In this document: positions 11,972 to 22,558 of the stretch, one piece after another | How the letters are laid out: each line of letters begins with the position of its first letter | How positions within the stretch are numbered: position 1 is the stretch's first letter | Assembly: GCF_958979055.1 (NCBI RefSeq) | Contig: NC_084898.1 | Location: 3,110,001-3,174,000 of the forward strand | DNA from: Alnus glutinosa | Taxonomy: Eukaryota; Streptophyta; Magnoliopsida; Fagales; Betulaceae | DNA length: 64,000 bases | Direction: 5' to 3' | Notes under the pieces: model-generated | The model's database searches: none | Told to the model about the DNA's origin: nothing | What the model saw: only the letters and a program-made list of their open reading frames with translations | Translations under genes and position numbers: made by a program

Positions 11972-13122
11972 TGTTAGTTTTTGATTGGCAACATTCTGTT
12001 GACAAAATCACTATTATGTAATGTTGCTACTTTCACAGGGATGCCGTATATTTTAAAGTCTTCAGATATTCAGAGTTTATTTCTCTGATGTGGAAAGAGT
12101 CATATTATGACAAGTTGTAAGTGTCACAAACTTCATGAAGGCTATTTCAGTATTCAAGGAAGATTCTGTACAGATTCCAACTCAGAGAAATCGAATCCCA
12201 AGCAATTACCCGGTCGATGTGGTGTTCCCGTCTGGACGCTCATCAGTTAGCAACATCCGTCCGGACGAGGAGAACTTTCAGTCCGAACGCCCCGCAGTGT
12301 CTAGTAGATAACATTGAAGATGTCCGGACGTCAGAGCAACACCGTCTGGACGCTAGGTCAATCATTGTTCAACATGGAGTTGGATTTCAGAAGTTGACAC
12401 TGTTAGGGAAGTCTCTGCAAGCCGTCCGAACTACGTGGCAACACGTTCGGACGATATCCAGTAATTTAGATTACTCCAGAGTTCCGTTCGAACACGGAAA
12501 GGATTTTAGCGAAGACCGTCTGGACTCTCGGTCAAGCTGTCCGGACGTGAACCTCATAAGGATAGAATTACACTGTTTCTGAAAGGATATCGCAAAAAAC
12601 CGTCCGGACGTGGCAAACTTCCATCCGGACGCTCCGCAGCCAGAGTCTGATTTTGAGCAGATTTAGGGTTTCTTTAAGCCTATAAATAGAGGGCTCTAGG
12701 CTTGTAAATTGTATGAATTCGGTAACGAATTCCATAGTGCTTAGAAAAGGGTGTTTAGGGAGATATTAAAGATTTGCTAGCTCATTAGCCATTGCCATTG
12801 TGTGTTGCTGTGTTGCTAAAATTGAAGTCTATCTTAGGGGTCTGCCTTAAGGTAAAGGAATCCTCAAAAATCCTTTTAGGGGGAAGATCTGGTTGGGAAG
12901 CGTTCACGATGAGCTTCGTGTCAGAGTTAAAGGTATGATTACTGCATAAGGGTATGTGAGTACGAGTGTCTTGTGACTAGCTTTGTTTTTGGATAGTGGA
13001 GTTCTTGGGTTTGGCTACCCCGGAGTGGTTTTTCTCTTCACAGAGTTTCCACTTCGTAACAAATATCTTGTCTTATTTAAATTTCGCATTTAAGATATTT
13101 TGTTGCACATTAACACACACAC
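11972..13122 (+). repeat. 3' LTR of the decayed element, rich in GTCCGGAC
   Basis: Begins TGTTAGTTTTTG straight after the polypurine tract. It has a TATA box (TATAAATAGA, 12681-12690) followed by a typical R region, and ends near a CACACACA run. Between 12217 and 12640 the palindrome GTCCGGAC and one-base variants recur about every 30-60 bp. Confidence 0.7.
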
Positions 13123-14870
13123 TGGGTTAAATTAGAAGTCAATAATTTATTTTCACTTTTGTATTTGGTAGCTCAAATGTACAAAGAAACAACATTGCCA
13201 GATGTAAGTAACTACGTGTTGAATGTATTACAGCTTCGTGCCTTTGAACAATAGCTGATCATGCGAGCACTAGAGTGGAACTCTATATGCAAGTGTGACT
13301 TTACTGAAGAACAAATGACATTCCACATTCCTACCGCAAGACACTTACATTACCCAATCCAGTAGCGTACAATCTATGTATATTTAAGCTCAAGGCCTTT
13401 AAATCATGCAAATAGAAATATACATATCATAAAAACAACATACGCAATAACACCATGATATATGTATGCATATGCAATGTTCCCAGAGCCCTTGGCTCGA
13501 GGAATCGAGTCCTACACTCAAATAGCCGAGTCCCAGACTCAATTAGTCGAGTCCCCGACTGTAATAGCCGTGTCCCGGACACAAATAGTCGAGTCTCCAA
13601 GATTGTGTAACCATGCACCAATGCAATATGCTCTCAAAACAGTTTATGATAACACTCACAAATCCACAAACATACCACAACACCAGTTTTTCAAACACCA
13701 TTTACAATATTCAAAACTCCCAACCACAGCACACAGTCACACATTTCATTCCACACTCCACATATCATATTCATACTTTAAAACATCATCATAATTTCAA
13801 TATACTCAAATCATCCAAAACAGATATATTCAACATAAAGTTGGTTCGGATTTATGAAAATAATAGTTTCTCAATTCTACTCACCTTGGCTGCATTGGAC
13901 TCTTAACTCGAACTTCCACTGGATTCTAGCCACTTGAACTTGACATTGGAGAACCAATTGAAGTCTCCAATCCAGACACTAGCCTGCAAACACTTACGAC
14001 ATTAGACTATGCTATGGGACTCTACACTCTATGACACATAGACTTTCCGCGTGCTCACACGTCGCATTACCCGTGTCTAAGTCTAGTTAAGTATCCTAAA
14101 CTATTAGGTTATCATTTAGGTTTAGATCCATATTTTATTTCGCTTATTATCTTTAAGATGCATTTACTATTTATTTGTATACTCTTTATTATTACATCAT
14201 ATTATCATTGATAATCCTTTTAATGGCTTGTTGATTATTTACTAACTTAACAATATATATTTAACTCATATATATGCATATGTTTGTGTGTATATATATA
14301 TATACGCTTAAACCTAATCCAATGATACACTAAAATACTAAAGTGTACATGGATAGGTGGATTACGTACTAAGTTGTCACCTAATGGATTTATACAAAAT
14401 TTATGTGTCTTTCTATGCTTACTAAATTATTTTTACAAACTTAGGGTTATTTGAGTAATCTATAGCTCTTTTAACACTCTATTAGAATCGTTGTCCTCTT
14501 TTGATATTAACCATAGGCTTTAGGGTTTATAGTTTATTTCGTTTCTTATCCACTAAATATAATTACTAATATATTCAACACTTTACTCTTATTAACTACT
14601 AACCATCTAGGTAATTTAAATTATGGAATTTATCCTATTTAACCTACTAATTTAATAGCTCATTTATCATGAACTATGATGTCCATACTATAATCCTTAC
14701 GTATTTCATTTTTATTCTATTAGACTCTTTCTATAGTTCACCTCAAAGCATTAGCCATGAGTTACCATGATTAACCTTCAATTTACATAGCCCAATCAAT
14801 AATAACTTCTACCAACATCTCTTAACAATTATCATCCTTAATCCACCATTCACTTTCAAGGTCCCACATG
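13123..14870. other. AT-rich intergenic DNA, with a 20-bp minisatellite at about 13497-13603
   Basis: I see no gene here. At 13497-13603 about five units of roughly 20 bp share the pattern ATAGYCGAGTCCCNGACTCA. The rest, read on the minus strand, looks like a decayed LTR region, but no LTR pair or domain can be shown. The same kind of sequence resumes at 22559, as expected if the CACTA element split it. Confidence 0.5.
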
Positions 14871-15010
14871 CACTACAAAAAAACTGACATTTGGTGATTG
14901 TTTTTAAACGTCACTATTTACTAAAAAAACGTCACCAATCACTTGGTGTCATTTATTTTGCGTCGTTTGCTAAGCATTGTGTATAATAGGGTCTGAAATT
15001 TTTTTTTCAT

Positions 15011-15237
15011 GATGCTTCTTTTGTAAGCATCATAAATTCATGACGCTTCTTCCGCAAGCGTCATAAATTATTTTTTAACGACACTTCATCTGTAGGCATC
15101 ATAAATTACAAATAATGTCGCTTTTTTTTAAAGGACACGTTTTTTTGGTGACGCTTACACAGTAAACGTCATTATTTTGTGACAAAACTACTGTATAAAG
15201 GACGTAAAAGTTTTATGACATTTTCTATGTAAGTGTC
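15011..15237. repeat. Array of five 21-bp hairpin motifs in the CACTA left subterminal zone
   Basis: Five short inverted repeats of the form GAYGCTT-N7-AAGCRTC sit at 15011-15031, 15042-15062, 15080-15100, 15150-15170 and 15217-15237. All are 21 bp. They are likely transposase-binding or cruciform-forming sites. Confidence 0.75.
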
Positions 15238-16839
15238 ACAAAATTATGTCATTTACCCAATAAAAAAAAATTGATTATTATATGAAATTTCACCCTTTTT
15301 AAAAATCTATTATCACCTCATAAAACATTTGCAAAATAACTTAATCGAAAACAAAATCATATGGACAAAATACTATCATTAGATTGCTAACAAATACCTT
15401 CAAACAATGTTTCAACTAAATCCAAAATAAAACCATATATGCACAATTTTATTTACGCTATTGAAAAAACCATTGTTTCAAAATAAACAAACACCTAAAA
15501 GCAATGTACATATATATAGTACCTTTGCTTCAATTCCTTAATTACAAAAAAACCTACAAAAAGACCAAAACACCATATTATTTTGCTTGACGTCCTGTTG
15601 TATATCAATCTTGTACTGCACCAATGAAATTCAACAGCTGCTCTAAATCCTACAGTCAGAGAGAAAAAAAAATAAAAAAAAAATGTTAGGGTCATCCATA
15701 TAGTAGTCAAATAAATCAATACTAGTCAAAACAATATATGCTAAGTGAAAACAATGAAAACAATATTCATAAGCACTTAAAATTAACCAGAATCTTACCT
15801 AATGATACAAACATGAAACACCAAAGTGAGTTTTGAAGCTTAACTGAACTATAGGAACTCACTACGTATACAAAGTCTCAAAAAATTACAGGCAAAGTGT
15901 AAGGTTTGTTGCTCTCTAAGTTGATAAGAACACAAAGGAAATAGAAGTTACTACGAAGACTTCACTATGAATAGGTGCTTCTGATATTGCAGAAACTAGG
16001 AAATTACACATCTCCCAAAACTCAAAACCAACCATAACTAGCAAATATAGAAACACATGATACTTGAGCACCCAAATATTTGGTTGGATAGGGACGTCCT
16101 TTAGGGGTAAAATTTAAACTTTTTTTTTTTGGAGCAAGCTTATCAGGTAAAAATGAAGCACAATCAGTGCGACACATGAAATAAAATCTATATGAAAATT
16201 ACAAGGACATGCCGATCAAAACAGAGCACTAATTTTGTTCTCTCTCTTGCACCCAAAACAAAGCATTCGTTAGTTTTTATCTTTTCTAACTTGGATAGTA
16301 TTAGTAATTTAGCAAATAATTTTTTTCAACCTATACTTGATAGTTCAATGCACAACATAAGTAGAAAATGAACCATCTTCAACAAGTTATATTCTGTCAA
16401 ACAATAATTTCAGATATTCTTCACATATTCTAATACTCAAGGTTGACCACAAACCGAACAATAATGTGCAGAACAATGCATGGAAGTTCTCTTCATAATT
16501 ATGCTAGGTAGTACAATCCTACTAAGCCAGATTATGGAACAACAGGAACATTTGGTAAACTGGACAAATAGTTTGAATAGAATCCCCACTAAATTTAAGA
16601 TCTATATTGAGAATAGTAGTTAATCCACTTCAACCAATACTGATTCTAACTTTCTAAGAAAGCCTATGACCGAGTTTATTCTCATATCTATTCCAGGGAA
16701 CAAAAAATAATTGAAAAAAGGGGAGAAACGAAAACAAAGGTTCAATACCCCTTTTCCATGCTAGATCAAGAATAGATAATGCACTGTCACTCCCCTTGAA
16801 CGAGAATTTCCACACAAGTCATCCAAACCATTTTTCATG

Positions 16840-19786
16840 TAAATTTTTGATAAGTAAGAGAAATATCATTAAAAAACACAAAGCATAATCAAGTATACAA
16901 AAAGTATGCAAGAAAGGCATCTAAGAGGAAGAAGAAAACAATACAAGGAAATCATTAAATCTAAACGCTAAAGGTGTGAGGAACGCAGCAGACCAGGAGT
17001 ACAAAGAATGAAAGAAAAAGGAAATGAGATCCTCAATGGTTCTTTCTTTGTCCTCAAACTGCCTATCATTGCATTCCCTCCACAAGCACCACAAAAGGCA
17101 ACAAATGACCATTTTCCACACGGCTGCACTCTGAGAGCAACCATGCGTCCACCAGCAAGCGAATAAATCTACCACCCGAAGAGGCATAACGGACTGAAGC
17201 GACTAAAGATGGCATTCCATAGAGCGCGTGCAACCTCGCAATGGAGAAAAAGGTGATCCACCGACTCCCCATTCATTTTGCACATGCAACATCTATCAAT
17301 CACAATGACACGCTTCTTTCTGAGATTGTCCAAGGTGAGGATCTTCCCTTGCGCTGTCATCCAAGCAAAGAAAGCCACTTTCAAGGGAACCTTGGTCCGC
17401 CAAATACTTTTCCAAGAAAAATGAATAGCCTCTTTGCAAGCAAAAGCCTTATAGAAAGATCTAACATCAAATTTTCCTTTGTGAGAAGGAGACCACCAGA
17501 GCTGATCTTCCCCATCACAAATCACGCTGGTTGAGTACAGCAAAGAGAAAAATGAGGCCAAAACATCCACCTCCCAGTCGTGGGCCGCTCGGAAGAAGCT
17601 AACATCCCACCGATAGGACTCGCTCACCACACCAAATGGTCTGCAACATGTGCATCCTTGTCACACTCAATGTCATACAAAACTGGGAAAGCTTCCTTAA
17701 AAGGCACCTCAACACACCACACTTCATCCCAAAAACGGATCCTAGATCCATTTCCCAGAATAAGTCTAGTATGGCTGCAAAGCAAACTCCACCCCTTCCT
17801 AATATTCTTCCAAAGCCCCACTCCGTGTGACCGGGGGGGTCTAAAGAACACCAACCATCCCAAGTAGAACCGTACTTTGGATCCACAACAGATTTCTACC
17901 AAGTCTCTCTCTGATAGGCATAACGCTACAACCACTTCCCTAAGAGAGCCTTATTGAAAATCCTCAAATTCCTGATACCCAAACTACCACTTGAAATAGG
18001 AGAACAGACCTTGGATCAATTAACAAGATGAAATTTAAATTCTTCACCTATGCCAACCCACAAGAAATCTTGTAACGACCCACCCCCAATGACACAATAT
18101 TGTCCGCTTTTGGCTCCCCAAACCAGACTTCCCAGGAGGTCACCCATCCTGGGATTGCTCTCGCAGAAGCACGCTTAACTGCGGAGTTCTGATAGGTTCA
18201 TGGCCATCACGGCTTTAAAACGCGTTGTGTCATAAAGAGTGCATTTATACATATAAGCACATCTCCATTCCCAGGCGATATGGGACATCACAATCACCCC
18301 CCTTGGGACCCAGCGTCCCCGCTGGCGACCTTCATGAGATCACCCCATTCCTGGCGTCCCAGCAAGTGCCCGCCGGCGACCCTCATGGGCTTATGCACGC
18401 TCTCACTATCTCAGGCTGGACAATGGCTCTGATACCATTTGTAACGACCCACCCCCAATGACACAATATTGTCACCCATCCTGGGATTGCTCTTGCAGAA
18501 GCATATTTAACTGCGGAGTTCTGATAGGTTCATGGCCATCATGACTTTAAAACGCGTTGTGTCATAAAGGGTGCATTTATACATATAAGCACATCTCCAT
18601 TCCCAGGCGATGTGGGACATCACAAATCTCGATGTAGCTTCTCTATACGACTAACAACACTGGAAGGAATAGGGGGTAGAGAAAGAAAGTACGTAGGAAG
18701 ATTAGAGAGAGTGCTTTTTATAAGGGTAACTTTGCCACCCTTCGAAAAATACAACCGCTTCCAGCTAGCTAGCCGCCTCTCAATCTTACCAACTACCTCA
18801 TCCCAGCTAGACTTAGCCTTAAAAGGGCACCCCAACGGAAGAACAAGGTACTTCAAAGGAAGAGAAGAGACTCCACGGCCTAAAATGTCAGCAAGATCAT
18901 CCACATTATCCACAAGACCCACAGGAACTAAAACTGACTTATCCAAATTAATCTTCAAACCTGAAACAATTTCAAAGGACAGTAATAACGTACGAAGATA
19001 GAGAAGATGATCAGGACTAGCCTTGCAAAAAACTAAAGTATCATCTGCGAATAACAGATGAGAAATGTTAATCACTCCATTGCTACTAGAGCCCACAGAA
19101 AAGCCAGAGAGAAAGCCTCTTTGAGCAGTAATATAGAACAACTTACTAAAGGCCTCCATCACAATGACAAACAAGAGAGGCGACAGAGGATCACCCTTTC
19201 TAAGACTACGAGAGCTGCTAAAAAAAGCAGAAGGGTTGCCATTTACCAAAACCGACCGATGAAATACAATGCGCTATCCAAGAACACCATCTCTCCCCGA
19301 AGCCACATCTTCTCAACATATACAATAAGAAATCCTAGTTGACATGATCATAAACCTTCTCAATATCCAGTTTACAAAGTAACCCTGGTTCACCTGATTT
19401 GATGCGACTATCCAAACACTCATTAGCTATAAGGACAAAATCAAGAATTTGCCTTCCTTTCACAAAAGCATTTTGGGGATTCGAGATAATCTTCTCCACA
19501 ACCCTTCTGAGTCTATTAGCAAGAACTTTAGCAATGATCTTGTAAACACCACTTACAAGAGGCCGAAAATCTTTAAGATCCACAGCCCCAAACTTCTTCG
19601 GAATTAAGGCTAAAAAAGTGGCATTAATGCTTTTAACAAACTTACTATGAGTGTGAAAGTCCTGGAAAACCCCCCATGAGATCAGGCTTGATCACATCCC
19701 AACAATCCTGAAAGAACGCAAGAGCGAACCCATCAGAGCCTGGAGCCTTATCACGATTCAAACCTTTAATCACCTCTAAGACATAC
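16840..19786 (-). mobile_element. L1-type LINE fragment, 5' truncated and interrupted by Cassandra
   Basis: Non-LTR reverse transcriptase on the minus strand. In reading order: NRDKAPGSDGF (about 19700-19750); a palm start with [17 protein letters not shown] and [11 protein letters not shown] (19335-19583), where the usual Ala before Tyr is Val; LLFADDTLVF with the catalytic FADD motif (about 19040); and a C-terminal zf-RVT domain with CCMCKMNGESVDHLFLHC (about 17250-17310). Frameshifts separate the pieces. The 3' end, near 16840, has the TTACTTATCAAAAA tail typical of plant L1s. The 5' end reaches the solo LTR at 19787, and I cannot find LINE sequence beyond it. Cassandra splits the element at 18071-18624. 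Confidence 0.88.
18071..18624 (-). mobile_element. Cassandra TRIM retrotransposon carrying a 5S-rRNA-like domain
   Basis: LTRs at 18071-18292 (222 bp) and 18440-18624 (185 bp) run TGTAACGACC to GGGACATCACA on the plus strand, and an exact 5-bp duplication AATCT flanks them (18066-18070, 18625-18629). The primer-binding site lies antisense at 18424-18437 (TGGCTCTGATACCA). Read on the minus strand, 18131-18200 resembles plant 5S rRNA from its A-box/internal control region to CCTCCTGGGAAG. That is the defining trait of Cassandra. The internal part is only 147 bp and has no coding capacity. The 185-bp LTR has lost about 37 bp of the 5S-like region. Confidence 0.96.
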
Positions 19787-21110
19787 TGATGAGTGTCAAA
19801 TATTGTATATTTGAACCCCTCAATTCACATTTGCTAAACCTTTAGCTTTGTTATTTTTTAATGTTTTTTGTTAGTTTTTGTATTTTTGTATTTTACAGAT
19901 CATGGAGAGAAAACGATAGTTTCAAAGTGAAAAATGCAAATTTTGAAAATTAAAATCGGATTGGATTAAATTTCAGGTTATGCACAAGTTATAGTATTTT
20001 GACCATAACTTTCAGCTCAAGTATTAGATTAAAGTGAAATTAGTGGAGTTGGAAAGGTAATTCAAAATGCTACAAATCATTGTGAAATAGAATTTTCCTA
20101 ATTCAAATTTTTGCTATGTCATAAATGTCCCGCAATATAAGAACACTAATTTCTTTGTTCGTGACTGCTGCAGACACTTCAAACCTTAGTATTCTTTTCT
20201 CTTATTAAGGTTTTTGAGGGATAGATGTGTCATTTTGAAAATATGGCCATAAACCCTAGTGTTCTTTTCTCCTATTAGGGTTTAGAGGGATAGAGGTGTC
20301 ATTTTGTAAAAGTTAGGTTTAACCTAATCTTCTGCTATAAATACCCTCTGCTAGGCACCACTTAGGAACATCCCAACATTGTACATAGCAGCAGCTAGGC
20401 TCTTTGGCTTCTATTCTTTGTAAGTTTTTATTTTTATGTTCTTAATAAAATTTACTATTTTCTTGTTAGTGATGAGTAGCTAATTTTTTCAACTAAAGTT
20501 GAGGATGAAACCTCACCTTTGTTTATGCTATCCAATTTTATTTGGTTTAATATTTTCAATGTTTTACTACTTTTCAATTATTGAGATGATTTCTTGGATA
20601 TCTATTGTGATTTTCGGATACATGTGATGATTTGAGATAGTCTCATTTAATTGATTGCTTGGATTTTTCATTTGTCAAAACATTGGATATTCATTGTGTT
20701 TTGTTCTACGGATACATTTGATGATTCGGTTTAAACTGGATATCTTTTGTGATTTGTGCAAATAACGAATTCATTGAATGATTTAATTAATTTTTGAAGC
20801 ATAGTAGAAGATACATAGGATTTGTACGGTGAGAACTTCGTATATGTATTGACGAACATGAGAATATGTTGCTGTAATTTGGTGGGTGTGGATTCTAAAA
20901 CCTTAGTACATTTTCTTTTGTTTTATTTTATTTTATTTTATTTTTCTTTTATTCACAAAACCCCAAAATTTGAAACTAGGTTAAAATAGAATTAGTTTAA
21001 ATATAAATTAATTTTTGCAACACAACTCCCTGTGGATACAATCTCGCACTTGCACATACACTATATTGCAAACGATTCATACGCTTGCGAGTATTAGAAT
21101 TTGCACATCA
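19787..21110 (+). mobile_element. Solo LTR, 1324 bp, Gypsy-like
   Basis: Starts TGATGAGTGTC and ends TTTGCACATCA, with an exact 5-bp duplication CATAC on both sides (19782-19786 and 21111-21115). A TATA box (TATAAATACC, about 20335-20345) and a CCCTGTGGATACAATCTCG tail match the LTR ends of plant Athila/Tat-type Gypsy elements. No internal domain remains, so it arose by LTR-LTR recombination. It contains an internal direct repeat of about 75-80 bp (20180-20320, unit with ATTCTTTTCTC and GAGGGATAGA). Confidence 0.9.
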
Positions 21111-21115
21111 CATAC

Positions 21116-21862
21116 CTCAAGAGCTTTAGCATAAGAGTTTATAAAAAGCTGAGACTTTCCAGCTATTGTGCAAGCATGCTGCCTCAAATATCGACTTATC
21201 TCCATCTGCCACTCAAAAAACATCATTTTGAATCCCCAAAAAAGAAAGAACCACAACTTCATTTACCACTACAGAGTACAATAAAGTAGAACCCAACGAA
21301 ACAAAACACATTTCTCACTTAAACATTTCATCAAACATATGATAGGTAAATTTTTCTATGGGGTTTTCTCAAGACAATTTGACAAATTAATCTAATTTTT
21401 TGTACATATCCACCCTCTAAGAATACAATAGAGCAACTTTTTCACAATTACAATAGAGAAAATTACAAAGAAAAGCCCAATTACAACCCAAAAATTCAAA
21501 AACCCAAAAGCCAATAAACCAAATACACACAAAAACAAACTCACATATAAGTACATGTAACTCGAACCCACAACAACAACAACAACAAAAACCCAAAATC
21601 CAAACCATACCATCCCCACAAAAGGCCAACCAATGCAAACACAATCTGACAGACCAAAACTAGAAATTAGAGTTAGAAAGCTATATTTACCGGAAGATTG
21701 GTTCGATTGCAGAACGCTAAATCAATCGTCCTAATTTGGTTTTCAGAATTGGGGATTTTGAGACCGAGAGACCAAGAGATGTAAGGGCTCGCCTATTATA
21801 GGGTCAGCGTGGTTGAGATGGAAGAGATCAAGTACTGAAAGATCAAACAATCAATCCTTGTG

Positions 21863-21912
<50 letters not shown>

Positions 21913-22030
21913 TTGTGAACGTAGATGGAGGAGTCTTTTTCCTTTCTAAATAAGTATCAATCTATCAGAGCATTGCTATAGAGTGAATATTAATCAAAGA
22001 GAGGGTGATTGTGCTAAAACGTGGGAAATG
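21116..22030. other. CACTA interior, no recognisable gene; (GA)n at 21865-21909
   Basis: AT-rich sequence with a long GA microsatellite. Short frames on both strands match nothing I recognise. Confidence 0.5.
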
Positions 22031-22558
22031 GAAAAGCAAGGCAGGAGTCCAAAATATTTCGTTTGTGTCATTTCTATTTAAAAACGACGTGAATAAAACC
22101 AGGGTGTTTATTTGCGTCGTTTCGATAAACAAAAATGACGTAAATTATTCGTCTCTTTTAAAGGGACGCGAATTCAAGTCATTTTTTTTATAAGGGACAG
22201 GAATTCGCGTCCTTTCTTAGAAAAGACGGAAATTATTCACGTCGTTTTTTTATAAGAGACAGGAATTCACGTCCTTTTTTTAAAAGGGACGTAAAATCAT
22301 GTCGTTTTGAAGAAAAGACATGAATAATTCATGTCATTTCTTGTAAAAAAACATTGTAATTTACTCAATTCATGTTGTTTATAAAAAAAAAAAAAAAAAA
22401 ATGACATTAAATTCTTTAACTGTGTCCTTTATCTATAAAGTATGTGAAAATTACGTCGTTTTAAAATAAATAACGCCAAATCACAAATTAATGTCACTTG
22501 TTGTAAACGACACAAAAAAAAAAAAAAGTCACAAAATGCCGATTTTTTTGTAGTGATG

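Larger units (their letters stand above)
8965..13122 (+). mobile_element. Decayed LTR retrotransposon relic (Copia-like), left LTR truncated
   Basis: The segment 8965-9130 matches 12977-13140 (shared GGTTTGGCT, CCCCGGAGTGGTTTTTCTC and AGTTTCCACTTCGT), so the left end is the tail of the LTR seen at 11972. A polypurine tract AAAGGGGGAGT (11960-11970) precedes the right LTR. The internal part (about 9130-11960, minus the hAT insertion) has no recognisable gag or pol. The short frame at 11375-11563 matches no domain I know. The right LTR end is uncertain by about 20 bp. No target duplication was found, as expected for a truncated copy. Confidence 0.65.
14871..22555. mobile_element. CACTA (En/Spm-type) DNA transposon, 7.7 kb, non-autonomous, with nested insertions
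   Basis: It starts CACTACAAAAAAACTGACA and ends TTTTTTTGTAGTG, the canonical CACTA termini. A 3-bp duplication ATG lies on both sides (14868-14870 and 22556-22558). The subterminal zones (14890-15260 and 22040-22530) hold many GACG/CGTC repeats, the usual transposase-binding zone. I find no TNPA/TNPD-like frame. The interior carries a LINE, a Cassandra element and a solo LTR, which together make up most of its length. It is the oldest layer of the nest. Confidence 0.92.

Noticed and set aside
18131..18200. A 5S rRNA gene on the minus strand
   Set aside because: Only part of 5S rRNA is matched and it lies in an LTR with a partner LTR, primer site and target duplication, which identifies Cassandra.
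21392..21644. Minus-strand frames of 75 codons rich in Val/Phe/Cys inside the CACTA element
   Set aside because: Two overlapping frames of similar length over an AC-rich repeat, no homology recognised.
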